From: Micromonospora sp. C28SCA-DRY-2
Lineage (GTDB): Bacteria; Actinomycetota; Actinomycetes; Mycobacteriales; Micromonosporaceae
NCBI RefSeq assembly: GCF_030519475.1
Contig: NZ_JAUMKD010000002.1
Span: 186,001 to 250,000, forward strand
Length of the DNA: 64,000 nt
Direction of reading: 5' to 3'
Shown here one piece after another: positions 33,618-41,662 of this stretch (its first letter is position 1; the number at the start of each line of letters is the position of its first letter). Below the pieces are notes generated by a model. That model ran no database searches, had not been told where the DNA came from, and saw only the letters and a list, made by a program, of their open reading frames with translations. Position numbers and translations under genes: made by a program.

Positions 33618-35071
33618 GGCGCCTCCCCGGTCGGCCCGCCGGCCGGTGGACGCCGCCGGCCGGCCGGGACGCGGTCGCCCTGCGGGCCGGGTGGCAGCCC
33701 GGCCAGCTCCAGCAGCAGCGCCTTGACCTCGGTGGCGGCGATCCGGTCCCGGGCCGCCGCCGGGTCGGAGCAGAGCAGCACCGGCCCGTCGGCCGGGTCG
33801 GCCGGCAGCCGCCCGTGCGAGCCGCGGACCGCCCGCGCGCCCGCGTCGAGCCCGACCACGCTCATCAGGTAGCGCATGCCGAGCTTCTTGCGGGCCAGCG
33901 CGACCGCTGCCCGCCGCTTCGCCGCCCCCGGCGCGGCCGGGTCGAAGAAGAGCTCGGCCGGGTCGTAGCCCGGCTTCCGGTGGATCTCCACCAGCCGGGC
34001 GAAGTCGGGCGCCCGCGCGTCGTCGAGCCAGTAGTAGTACGTGAACCAGGCGTCCGCCTCGGCCACCAGCACCAGCTCACCGGCGCGCGGGTGGTCCAGC
34101 CCGTGCGCCGCCTTGCCGTCGGCGTCGAGCACCTCGGCCACCCCGGGCAGCCCGGCGCAGAGCTTCGCCACCGCCGGCACGTCGGCCGGGTCCCGGACGT
34201 AGACGTGCGCGACCTGGTGGTCGGCGACCGCGAACGCCCGCGAGGTCCACGGGTCGAGGTACTCCATGCCGGCCTGGGTGTGCACCCGGAGCAGCCCCTC
34301 GGCGCGCAGCAGCCGGTTGACGTCGACCGGGCGGGACACGTCGGTGATGCCGTACTCGGAGAGCACCACCACCGTCGCGTCCCGGGCCGCGGCGGCGTCC
34401 AGCAGCGGCCCGAGCACCCCGTCCAGTTCGGCCGCGGCGGCCGCCGCCCGGGGCGACGAGGCGCCGAAGCGTTGCAGGTCGTAGTCGAGGTGCGGGACGT
34501 AGACCAGGGTGAGGTCCGGGGCCTGGTCGGCGAGGATCTGCTCGGCCGCCCGGCAGATCCAGGTCGAGGAGGCGATGCCGGCGCCCGGACCCCAGTAGGT
34601 GAAGAGCGGGAAGGTGCCCAGCCGGCCGGTCAGCGCGTCGTGCAGCTCGGGCGGGTGGGTGTAGCAGTCCGGTTCCTTGCGCCCGTCGGCGTGGTAGACC
34701 GGCCGCGGCGTGACCGTCCAGTCCACGTCCGCGCCCATCGCGTACCACCAGCAGACGTTGGCCACCGTGTAGCCGGGCTCGGCCCGGCGGGCCGCCTGCC
34801 AGAGCTTCTCGCCGCCGACCAGCGCGTTGTGCTGCCGCCAGAGCAGCACCTCGCCCAGTTCCCGGAAGTACCAGCCGTTGCCGACGATGCCGTGCCCGGC
34901 CGGCAGCGCCCCGGTGAGGAAGGTCGACTGCACCGAGCAGGTCACCGCGGGTAGCACCGTGCCCAGCTCGGCCCGGAAACCGGCGTCGGCGACCGCGCGC
35001 AGCCGCGGCATGTGCGCCAGCAGCCGCGGGGTCAGCCCGACCACGTCCAGCACCACCAGCCGCCTGCTCAT
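33614..35071 (-). CDS. eboF: EboF-like nucleotide pyrophosphatase/phosphodiesterase
   Basis: 485 residues from ATG 35071 (MSRRLVVLDVVGLTPRLLAH). It belongs to the alkaline-phosphatase superfamily: nucleophile threonine in LPAVTCSVQSTFLTG, metal-site residues in TLVYVPHLDYDLQRFG and VVLSEYGITDVSRPV, and late histidines in ADHQVAHVYV and RAVRGSHGRLP. Such proteins hydrolyse phosphodiesters, and EboF is the member linked to ebo clusters. The gene symbol is by cluster context and resemblance. It overlaps the polyprenyl synthase by four bases. Confidence 0.83.
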   Translation of the reverse strand: MSRRLVVLDVVGLTPRLLAHMPRLRAVADAGFRAELGTVLPAVTCSVQSTFLTGALPAGHGIVGNGWYFRELGEVLLWRQHNALVGGEKLWQAARRAEPGYTVANVCWWYAMGADVDWTVTPRPVYHADGRKEPDCYTHPPELHDALTGRLGTFPLFTYWGPGAGIASSTWICRAAEQILADQAPDLTLVYVPHLDYDLQRFGASSPRAAAAAAELDGVLGPLLDAAAARDATVVVLSEYGITDVSRPVDVNRLLRAEGLLRVHTQAGMEYLDPWTSRAFAVADHQVAHVYVRDPADVPAVAKLCAGLPGVAEVLDADGKAAHGLDHPRAGELVLVAEADAWFTYYYWLDDARAPDFARLVEIHRKPGYDPAELFFDPAAPGAAKRRAAVALARKKLGMRYLMSVVGLDAGARAVRGSHGRLPADPADGPVLLCSDPAAARDRIAATEVKALLLELAGLPPGPQGDRVPAGRRRPPAGGPTGEAP

Positions 35072-35177
35072 GCCGCCACCTCGCTCCGCTCGGCGCCGCC
35101 ACGAGGCACCGCGGCGCTGTGTCGATGATCCGCTCGCCACGGCTCGCTCATGCCGCCACCTCGCTCCGCTCGGCGCC
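35066..35177. repeat. 32-bp exact direct repeat, 80 bp apart
   Basis: 35066-35097 and 35146-35177 are identical (core CACCTCGCTCCGCTCGGCG). The first overlaps the start of the EboF-like gene, the second forms the C-terminal codons ERSEVAA and stop of the EboE-like gene. This looks like a tandem duplication of the gene junction or insertion of a dispersed short repeat. Confidence 0.75.
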
Positions 35178-36356
35178 GGCCCGCGTCGGGTCGGCCGGCG
35201 CGAGGCCGAGCGCGGCCAGCTCGTCGCGGGCGAAGGCCAGCTCGGCGGCGATCCCGGCGGCCAGCTCCGCGTCGGTGCGCGGCCGGCGCGCCTCCGGCAG
35301 CACCCCCCAGGTGTACGTCTCGACGTCCAGGTGGTCGCAGCCGGCCTCCGGGCCGGTGTAGAGCGCGGCCAGCGCGGCGCGCAGCACCGGCAGGGTGGCG
35401 CCCAGCGGCTCCTCGGGCGGGGCGTGCAGCGGCACGTGGTAGTGCACCCGCCAGGGCCCGGGCAGCCGGGCGTCCAGCGCGGCGTCCAGGTCGTCCGCCG
35501 CGCACGCCGGGTCGGCCGGGTCGGCCGCGCCCGCGCAGCCGGCGGCCCGGGTCTGGTGCAGGAAGCGCGGCTCCACCCACCGGCGCAGCGCCTCCGTCGC
35601 CGCGGCCGGCGCCTCGATCGCCGCGGAGACCTGCACCTTCACCACCGGCAGCCCGGCGGCGCGCAGCCGGGCCAGTGCCTCGGCCGGCTCCTCCCAGGCG
35701 CACGCCAGGTGCGCCAGGTCCAGGCAGACGCCGAGCCGCTCGGTGTCCATACCGGACAGTACCCCGGCCGCCTGTGCGCTGCTCTCCACCAGACAGCCGG
35801 GCTCCGGCTCGAAGCCGACCCGGACCGGCCGGCCGGTGTCCCGCTCGACGGCGGCGAGCCCGGCCGCGAGCTGGTCCAGCCGGCGGCGGGCGGCGTCCGC
35901 CCGGCTGGCGTCCCAGGGGTGCCGCCAGGCCAGCGGGAGGGTGGAGACCGAGCCGCGGGCCGCGTCCTCGGGCAGCAGGTCGGCCAGCACCCGGGCCAGG
36001 TCGAGGGTGTAGCGCAGCCGCCGTTCGGTGGTCCAGTCCGGGTGGTAGACCTCGCCCTTGACCACCGGGGCCTGGAAGGCCGCGTACGGGAAGCCGTTGA
36101 GGGTGACCACCTCCAGGCCCCGCGCGGCCAGTTCGGCGCGCAGCCGGCGGCGGGCCGCGGGGTCGGCGGCCAGCTCGGCGGCGACCGGGGCGGCCAGCCA
36201 CAGCCCCAGGCCGAGCAGGTCGGCGTCGAGGTGCCGGCGCACCGGCAGGGCGTAGCTGTCCAGTTGGGCGAGGACGCCGGCGAGGTCCTCGGCGGGGTGC
36301 ACGTTGGTGCAGTAGCCGAGGTGGACGGTGCTGCCGCCGGCGTGCCGCAGCCGCAT
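35148..36356 (-). CDS. eboE: metabolite traffic protein EboE
   Basis: 402 residues from ATG 36356 with GGGGAG upstream. It is a TIM-barrel protein with the EboE signatures: VHLGYCTNVHPAEDLAGVLA, DLLGLGLWLAAPVA, LEVVTLNGFPYAAF, GEVYHPDWTTERRLRYTLDL and RGSVSTLPLAW. Metal-type residues lie in VRVGFEPEPGCLVES and LGVCLDLAHLACAWEEP. In cyanobacteria the ebo products are needed to move scytonemin precursors to the periplasm. The ATG shares a base with the upstream stop (TGATG). Confidence 0.9.
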   Translation of the reverse strand: MRLRHAGGSTVHLGYCTNVHPAEDLAGVLAQLDSYALPVRRHLDADLLGLGLWLAAPVAAELAADPAARRRLRAELAARGLEVVTLNGFPYAAFQAPVVKGEVYHPDWTTERRLRYTLDLARVLADLLPEDAARGSVSTLPLAWRHPWDASRADAARRRLDQLAAGLAAVERDTGRPVRVGFEPEPGCLVESSAQAAGVLSGMDTERLGVCLDLAHLACAWEEPAEALARLRAAGLPVVKVQVSAAIEAPAAATEALRRWVEPRFLHQTRAAGCAGAADPADPACAADDLDAALDARLPGPWRVHYHVPLHAPPEEPLGATLPVLRAALAALYTGPEAGCDHLDVETYTWGVLPEARRPRTDAELAAGIAAELAFARDELAALGLAPADPTRAGAERSEVAA

Positions 36357-37222
36357 CAGCTCCCCCCGCGCAGGATCGAGTTGCCGGCGTACGTGCCGGC
36401 GGGCGGGTCGACGTCGGCCAGGTCGAGGTCGGTCAGGTCGAGCCGGCCGGACTGGCCGTAGAACTCGACCGGGTTGCGCCACAGCACCTGGTCGACGTCG
36501 TCGGCGGTGAACCCGGCGAGCAGCATCGCCTCGCCCGTGGCGCGGGTCAGTAGCGGGTCCGAGCGCCCCCAGTCGGCCGCCGAGTTGACCAGCATCCGCT
36601 CCGTCCCGTACGCCCGCAGCAGCTCCACCATCCGCGGCGGCGACATCTTGGTGTCCGGGTAGATGGAGAAGCCGAGCCAGCAGCCGGTGTCCCGGACCAG
36701 CTTGACGGTCACCTCGTTGAGGTGGTCGAGCACCACCCGGCCCGGCTCGATGCCGCTCTCCCGGACCACCGCGAGGCTGCGCTCCACGCCCCGGGCCTTG
36801 TCCCGGTGCGGGGTGTGCACCAGCGCCGGCAGGTCGTGCGCGACGGCGAGGGCGAGCTGGGCGGCGAACGCCGCGTCCTCCTCCGGGGTCATCGAGTCGT
36901 AGCCGATCTCGCCGACCGCCACCACGCCGTCCTTCTCCAGGTAGCGGGGCAGCAGGTCGAGCACCGGGCGGCAGCGCGGGTCGTTGGCCTCCTTCGGGTT
37001 GAGCGCGATGGTGGCGTGGTGCCGGACGCCGAACTGCCCCGCCCGGAACGGCTCCCAGCCGATCAGCGAGTCGAAGTAGTCGGCGAACGAGTCGGCGCTG
37101 GTGCGGGGCTGGCCCAGCCAGAACGCCGGCTCCACCACCGCGCGTACCCCGGCCGCGGCCATCCGTTCGTAGTCGTCGGTGGTACGCGAGGTCATGTGGA
37201 TGTGCGGGTCGAAGATGCGCAT
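36356..37222 (-). CDS. eboB: TatD-family metal hydrolase (EboB-like)
   Basis: 288 residues from ATG 37222. It is an amidohydrolase/TatD barrel: MRIFDPHIHMTSRTTDDYER carries the HxH metal motif, VVAVGEIGYDSM the bridging glutamate, LPALVHTPHRDKARG and VVLDHLNEVTVKL the histidines, and MLVNSAADWGRSDP the last aspartate. The start shares a base with the EboA stop, and the end shares a base with the EboE start (both TGATG). The hydrolysed substrate is unknown. Confidence 0.88.
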   Translation of the reverse strand: MRIFDPHIHMTSRTTDDYERMAAAGVRAVVEPAFWLGQPRTSADSFADYFDSLIGWEPFRAGQFGVRHHATIALNPKEANDPRCRPVLDLLPRYLEKDGVVAVGEIGYDSMTPEEDAAFAAQLALAVAHDLPALVHTPHRDKARGVERSLAVVRESGIEPGRVVLDHLNEVTVKLVRDTGCWLGFSIYPDTKMSPPRMVELLRAYGTERMLVNSAADWGRSDPLLTRATGEAMLLAGFTADDVDQVLWRNPVEFYGQSGRLDLTDLDLADVDPPAGTYAGNSILRGGS

Positions 37223-37842
37223 CACGCCTCCCTGGCGGTGGGCCGGCCGGAGCCGGCGGTGAGCCGGTCGAGCAGGTCGGTGGCGTCGGCCGGCATGCTC
37301 CGGCCGGCGGCGTGCCGTTCGGCCGCCAGCGCGGCCAGCATCGCGGCCAGCTCGGCGTCGGCGCGCGTGTCGAGGTCGGCCACCGCGGCCAGCGGCACCC
37401 CGGTGAAGACGCACTTGAGCACCGCCTGCCGCCAGGCCGCCGGGTCCAGGTGCCGGGCGTACGGGCCGAGGGCGGCGGCGACCAGGCGGGTGTCGTTGGT
37501 GCGGATCGCGTCGTGCAGCAGCGGCACCCCGGCCGCGCCGATCGGCAGCAGCGGCAGAGCCTTCAGCACGGCCCGCTTCTCGGCGGCGTCGCCGTGCCGG
37601 TAGAGGGCCTCGGCGCGCTCGGCGTGCCGGGTGGGCAGGCTGGTCAGCAGCAACACCCGGGCCGCCTCGTCGGCGGTCCAGCCGGGCAGTCCGGCCAGCT
37701 CGTGCCGGCCGCAGCGCCGGCCGGCGGCCGGGAACGAGCGGGCGATGCTGTCCGGTTCGGCGGCCACCCGGCGCAGGGCCTCGGCCAGCCAGTCGGGATC
37801 GGACACCTCCCGCAGCGCGGCCCGCAGCTGATCGGCTGTCAT
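37222..37842 (-). CDS. eboA: EboA-domain protein
   Basis: 206 residues, ATG 37842 with GGGGAGG 4 nt upstream. All-helical; the characteristic parts are DEAARVLLLTSLPTRHAERA, YRHGDAAEKRAVLKALPLLP and WRQAVLKCVFTGVPL. EboA has no known biochemical function but is a constant member of ebo clusters. The 123-bp gap upstream of it, with GC-rich hairpins, is the only sizeable break in the operon, so an internal promoter or attenuator may be there. Confidence 0.87.
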   Translation of the reverse strand: MTADQLRAALREVSDPDWLAEALRRVAAEPDSIARSFPAAGRRCGRHELAGLPGWTADEAARVLLLTSLPTRHAERAEALYRHGDAAEKRAVLKALPLLPIGAAGVPLLHDAIRTNDTRLVAAALGPYARHLDPAAWRQAVLKCVFTGVPLAAVADLDTRADAELAAMLAALAAERHAAGRSMPADATDLLDRLTAGSGRPTAREA

Positions 37843-37965
37843 CGTGCCTCCCCTCGGCGCCGCCTCCCGACCGGGAGCCGGCGCGGTCTAGTGGCGCCCG
37901 GGGGCGGCCTGGCCGCCCCGCCACCGGCACCGGCCGGTGGGCACCCTCGGCCCCTCGTTCCGCAC

Positions 37966-39045
37966 CTACATACGCACCGCGGCCTTCCGGTCCGGGCTGT
38001 CGGTGGGTGCGGAGCGGGGGGCCGCGGCGCGCGCCGGCCGCGCGGACGCCTCGGCGCGACCGGGCGCCTCGCCACGCGCGGACGCCTCGGCACGCGCGGG
38101 CGCCTCGGCGCGGGTGGACGCCTCGGCACGGGCGGGCGCCCCGGCACGAGCGGGCGCCCCGGCACGAGCGGGCGCCTCGGCGCGGGTGGCGGCGGCGCGC
38201 AGGAAGTCGATCGAGCGGGCGGCGACGGCCGGTGCGGCGTGCGAGTGCCGGGGCAGTTCGACGGCGACCAGGCCGCGGTAGCCGGCGTCGGCGAGGGCGC
38301 CCAGCACCGACGGGAAGTCGATCTCGCCGGTGCCGAACTCCAGGTGCTCGTGCACCCCCCGGCGCATGTCGTCGATCTGGACGTTGACCAGGTACTCGGC
38401 CACGTCGAGCACGCAGTCCGGCACCGGCCGCGGCTCCAGGCAGCGGCAGTGCCCGATGTCCAGGGTGATGCCGAAGACGCCCGGGTCGCCGAGCGCGGCG
38501 CGCAGCCGCCGCCAACCGGCGATGTCCTCGACCAGCATGCCCGGCTCGGGCTCGAAGCCGAGCGGCACTCCGGCCGCGTCGGCGGCGTCCACCACCGTCG
38601 CGCAGCCGGCGACCAACCGGTCCCAGGCGGCGGCCGGGGCGACCGGCTCGGGGCGTACGCCGGCCCAGAACGAGACCGCCTCGGCGCCCAGGTCGGCGCC
38701 GATCCGGACGGCGCGGCGGAGGAACTCCACCCGCCGCGTCGGGTCGTCGTGCAGCAGCGTCGGCGCGTGCTTGTGCCACGGGTCGAGCAGGTAACGCGCC
38801 CCGGTCTCGATCACCACGGCGAGGCCGAGATCGGCCAGCCGGCGCCGGACGGCGGCCACCCGACGGGCCAGCGCGGGCGCGAACGGGTCGAGGTGGTCGT
38901 GGTCCAGGGTGAGCGCGACGCCGGTGTAGCCGAGGTCGGCGATCACCGCGAGCGCGTCGTCCAGCCGGTGGTTGGCGAAGCCGTTGGTGCCGTAGCCGAA
39001 CCGCAGGTCGGTGGGGCGCGGCAGCGGGTCGGGGCGGGTGGTCAT
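37966..39045 (-). CDS. sugar phosphate isomerase/epimerase with repetitive Ala-rich tail
   Basis: 359 residues. Residues 15-285 are a xylose-isomerase-like barrel (RFGYGTNGFANHRLDDALAV, GVALTLDHDHLDPFAPAL, VPLGFEPEPGMLVEDIAGW, VFGITLDIGHCRCLEP, VNVQIDDMRRGVHEHLEFG). Residues 288-345 are repeats of the type APARAG/APARAE, which are absent from normal family members. It starts in an ATGA overlap with the EboC-like gene. It is a second TIM barrel beside EboE, typical of actinobacterial versions of the cluster as far as I recall. Confidence 0.87.
   Translation of the reverse strand: MTTRPDPLPRPTDLRFGYGTNGFANHRLDDALAVIADLGYTGVALTLDHDHLDPFAPALARRVAAVRRRLADLGLAVVIETGARYLLDPWHKHAPTLLHDDPTRRVEFLRRAVRIGADLGAEAVSFWAGVRPEPVAPAAAWDRLVAGCATVVDAADAAGVPLGFEPEPGMLVEDIAGWRRLRAALGDPGVFGITLDIGHCRCLEPRPVPDCVLDVAEYLVNVQIDDMRRGVHEHLEFGTGEIDFPSVLGALADAGYRGLVAVELPRHSHAAPAVAARSIDFLRAAATRAEAPARAGAPARAGAPARAEASTRAEAPARAEASARGEAPGRAEASARPARAAAPRSAPTDSPDRKAAVRM
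38040..38192 (-). repeat. 18-bp tandem repeat encoding an APARA(G/E) tail
   Basis: About eight imperfect copies of an 18-bp unit (for example GGGCGCCCCGGCACGAGC twice in a row) in the 3' end of the isomerase gene. The period keeps the frame, so copy-number change would lengthen or shorten the tail by six residues. Confidence 0.85.
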
Positions 39046-39947
39046 GTCGGGGAGACCTTCCGGGCCAGCCGGCGGCCCAGCGGCACGGCCGCCGCCACGG
39101 CCAGCCCGAGCAGACCCGCGCCGGAGCGCGCGGTGAGCGCGCCCTGCAACGCGGGCAGCCCGGTGATCCCGGCGCCCACCGCGGCGCGTACCCGCCCGGC
39201 CGAGGGCTCGGCGACCACCCGCGCCTGCGCCCCGCCGTAGCGGGCGGCGTACCAGCCGGCGAGCACCGCCGGCAGGGCCGCCGCGACCCGGACCAGCCGG
39301 ACCCGGTGCCGCGCCGGGTCGCCGGCGCGGCGGGTGCGGGCGGCCGGCGGCGCCGCGGCGGCGGCCGCGACCAGGGCGGTGCCGGCCAGGGTGCGCAGCG
39401 GCAGGCCGGCCTCGGCGCCGCTGACCTCGCGGCGGGACAGCGCGGTGACCGTCCAGGTGTGCGCGGCCACGGTGACCGCCGCCGGCACCGCCCGGCGCAG
39501 CCGGCCGCCGGACGCGCCGAGCAGCACGTCCAGCCCCCGGCAGGCGGCCATCACGGCCGGCCCGGCGGCGGTGTTCTTGGCCGCCAGGTCGTACCCCCAG
39601 ACGGTGGCCGCGAGCGGCAGCGCGACCGCGGCGGCCCGCCTTCCGCCGGCGGCGGTGGCCAGCGCGAGCCCGGCGGCGGTGAGCCCGGCGGCGAGGCCGA
39701 ACGCGACGGGCGGGCTGACCCGGCCGCTGGGGATCGGCCGCTCCGGCCGCTCGACGGCGTCCAGCCGCCGGTCGGCCCAGTCGTTGGCGGCCATGCCGGC
39801 CCAGTAGAGCAGCACCGAGGCGCCGGCCAGCGCGGGGGTACGCGGGCCCAGCGTGCCGGCCGCCGCGGCGCCGGCGAACACGTCCCCGGGAACGGAGAGC
39901 GCGGCCGGTGCGCGGACCAGCTCGGCCAAATCAGCCGGGCTGGGCAT
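39042..39947 (-). CDS. eboC: UbiA-like prenyltransferase (EboC/SCO3242-like)
   Basis: 301 residues with about eight membrane helices. The first aspartate-rich motif is NDWADRRLDAVERPERPIPS; the second Asp motif region is seen as YDLAAKNT, lacking the full DxxxD. This matches the UbiA subgroup of ebo clusters. It transfers a prenyl chain to an aromatic or polyol acceptor in the membrane. It overlaps the cyclase gene by 17 bp and the isomerase by four. Confidence 0.87.
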   Translation of the reverse strand: MPSPADLAELVRAPAALSVPGDVFAGAAAAGTLGPRTPALAGASVLLYWAGMAANDWADRRLDAVERPERPIPSGRVSPPVAFGLAAGLTAAGLALATAAGGRRAAAVALPLAATVWGYDLAAKNTAAGPAVMAACRGLDVLLGASGGRLRRAVPAAVTVAAHTWTVTALSRREVSGAEAGLPLRTLAGTALVAAAAAAPPAARTRRAGDPARHRVRLVRVAAALPAVLAGWYAARYGGAQARVVAEPSAGRVRAAVGAGITGLPALQGALTARSGAGLLGLAVAAAVPLGRRLARKVSPT

Positions 39948-41091
39948 CGCTGCCTCCGGCGTGCAGCCGGCGGGTGAACTCGCACAGCCGGGTCCACTGC
40001 TCGGCCAGCGCGTGGGTGGGCGCGGCGAGCGGGTCCTTGAAGAAGAAGGCGAGTTCGGCCAGCGGCCCGCGGTGCCCGGCGGCGTGCGCGGCGGCGGTGA
40101 GCCGGGCCAGGTCGAGCACCAGCGGCGCGGCCAGCGCGGAGTCGCAGCCGTGCCAGGTGAACTCCAGCCGCATCCCGGTGCCCAGGAAACCGGCGAAGGT
40201 GACCAGGTCCCACGCGGTCTTGAAGTCGCCGAGGTCCTCGACGTAGTCGATCCGGGTGCCGCCCTGCGGCTGGTAGCCGAGGGTCTCGCCGAGCACCCGC
40301 TGCTTGCTCTCCACCTTGGCCGCGTTGGCGGCCGGGTCGGCCAGCGTGGCGCCGTCGCCGCCGCCGAGCAGGTTCACCCCGGACCAGGAGCGCACCGCCA
40401 GGTGCCGCATCGCGAACATCGGCGCGAGCACCGACTTGACCAGGGTCTCCCCGGTCTTGCCGTCGTGCCCGGCGTACGGCAGGCCGCGCTCGTCGGCCAG
40501 CGCGCGCAGCGCGGGCAGGCGCAGCCCGGTGGACGGGGTGAAGTCGACGTACGGGCAGCCGGCCGTCACCGCCGCGTACGCGTAGAGCGAGCTGGCCGGC
40601 AGCACCTCCTCGGCGCCGGCGAGCGCGGCCCGCAGCGCGGCCGGGTCGGCGTGCGCCGGATGCGGCCGGGCGACCGGTTCGGTGGCCGAGACGTTGACCA
40701 CCACCACCCGGTCCAGCTCGTGCCGGCGGCGGAAGTCGTCGAGGTCGCGGGCGGTGGCGGCGGCCCGGTCGGCCTGGCTGCCGCCGGCCGGCGCGGGGCG
40801 CAGTTCCCGCTCGACCGCGGCGAGTTCGTCGGCCAGCGCGGCGACCAGCCGCCCGGGCAGCACCCCGGCGGCGGCGAGCGCCTCGGCCCGCTTGACCAGC
40901 GGGGTGGCGACCACGTCGTGGCCGCCGAAGACCAGATCGGCGAAGGACGGCAGGGCGGGGCCGCGCAGTTCGGCCAGCTCGGTGACGCAGCCGGTGGGGC
41001 CGGCCAGCCCCGCCCGCAGGGCGAGCGCTCCCACGATGCTGGTGGTCGCGACCGAACCGCGCGCCCCCACCAGCCAGACACCCGTACGCAT
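39931..41091 (-). CDS. inositol-3-phosphate synthase-like cyclase
   Basis: 386 residues from ATG 41091 with GAAGGAG upstream. Nucleotide-binding start RTGVWLVGARGSVATTSIVG, then RVVVVNVSATEPVARPHPA, DFTPSTGLRLPALRALADER, the active-site PYAGHDGKTGETLVKSVLAP and NLLGGGDGATLADPAANAAK. These match the Rossmann and catalytic domains of myo-inositol-1-phosphate synthases, which turn glucose-6-phosphate into a cyclitol phosphate with NAD. It is probably not the housekeeping enzyme because it heads the ebo operon. The cyanobacterial clusters have a 3-dehydroquinate-synthase-like cyclase (EboD) instead. Confidence 0.87.
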   Translation of the reverse strand: MRTGVWLVGARGSVATTSIVGALALRAGLAGPTGCVTELAELRGPALPSFADLVFGGHDVVATPLVKRAEALAAAGVLPGRLVAALADELAAVERELRPAPAGGSQADRAAATARDLDDFRRRHELDRVVVVNVSATEPVARPHPAHADPAALRAALAGAEEVLPASSLYAYAAVTAGCPYVDFTPSTGLRLPALRALADERGLPYAGHDGKTGETLVKSVLAPMFAMRHLAVRSWSGVNLLGGGDGATLADPAANAAKVESKQRVLGETLGYQPQGGTRIDYVEDLGDFKTAWDLVTFAGFLGTGMRLEFTWHGCDSALAAPLVLDLARLTAAAHAAGHRGPLAELAFFFKDPLAAPTHALAEQWTRLCEFTRRLHAGGSDAQPG

Positions 41092-41124
41092 GGTGCTCCT
41101 TCCCAGATCAGGAGGAACCGGCCG

Positions 41125-41148
41125 GAAATAGAATTATATACATATTTC
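41125..41148 (-). promoter_or_regulatory. AT-rich promoter/operator of the ebo-like operon
   Basis: A perfect TATAAT is on the reverse strand (41138-41133), with transcription expected near 41126, giving a 35-nt leader to ATG 41091. Arms GAAATA (41125-41130) and TATTTC (41143-41148) bracket it, so a repressor could cover the -10. No good -35 is present, which suggests activator dependence. Confidence 0.6.
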
Positions 41149-41605
41149 TTTGTAGCGGGGAAGATCTTCCGGCGGAGCGGATGGCCCCGTCCGGCCGTCC
41201 ACCTCGGGTGGAGCTGACCGGCCGGCGTCGAAGTCGGCGGCAACGGCGCCGGACCGGTTCCCGGTGCGGGCCGGACGGACGGGGCTGGTAGGCAGGGTCG
41301 GTCGGCGTCTCGACCCTGCCTCCCCCGCATCCGGCCGGTCGGAGCGACGGCACGCCCCGGCCGGACGTCTCAGCCGTTCGCCGGAACGGTCGATGCCCGG
41401 GGCGCGGAGCACCCACGGGAGTGAGAGCGGTGGACGGTGTCGACGCGAGCGGTGGGGAGTGCCATCTGGTCCTCCGGATCGCCGGGGTGGTGGCGGCCCT
41501 CCGGTGCGGCCGGGGAATCCCGGTCCGGCCGCACCGGACGACCGTCCTGCTCGTGCGCCACCGGGCCGTAGGGCCCGGCTGCACGTCCTCCGGAACCGGC
41601 CTCGC
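41149..41605. other. non-coding gap between ebo operon and importer operon
   Basis: I found no frame with coding character or homology here. The region separates the start of the ebo-like operon from the end of the Gfo/Idh/MocA gene, both on the reverse strand, and carries only short GC-rich dyads. Confidence 0.6.
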
Positions 41606-41635
41606 CCCGGCCGCGGGGCGCAAACCGCGGCCGGG
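41606..41635 (-). terminator. terminator of the ABC importer operon
   Basis: Perfect arms CCCGGCCGCGG (41606-41616) and CCGCGGCCGGG (41625-41635) with an 8-nt loop. It starts 27 bp beyond the stop of the oxidoreductase gene, the last gene of the operon. Confidence 0.7.
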
Positions 41636-41662
41636 CCCTCGCCGGTCGGTCCCGGAGGTGCC

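Noticed and set aside
38040..38192. Short tandem repeats considered as a CRISPR array
   Set aside because: The 18-bp units are contiguous without spacers and are in frame within a gene. No cas genes are present.
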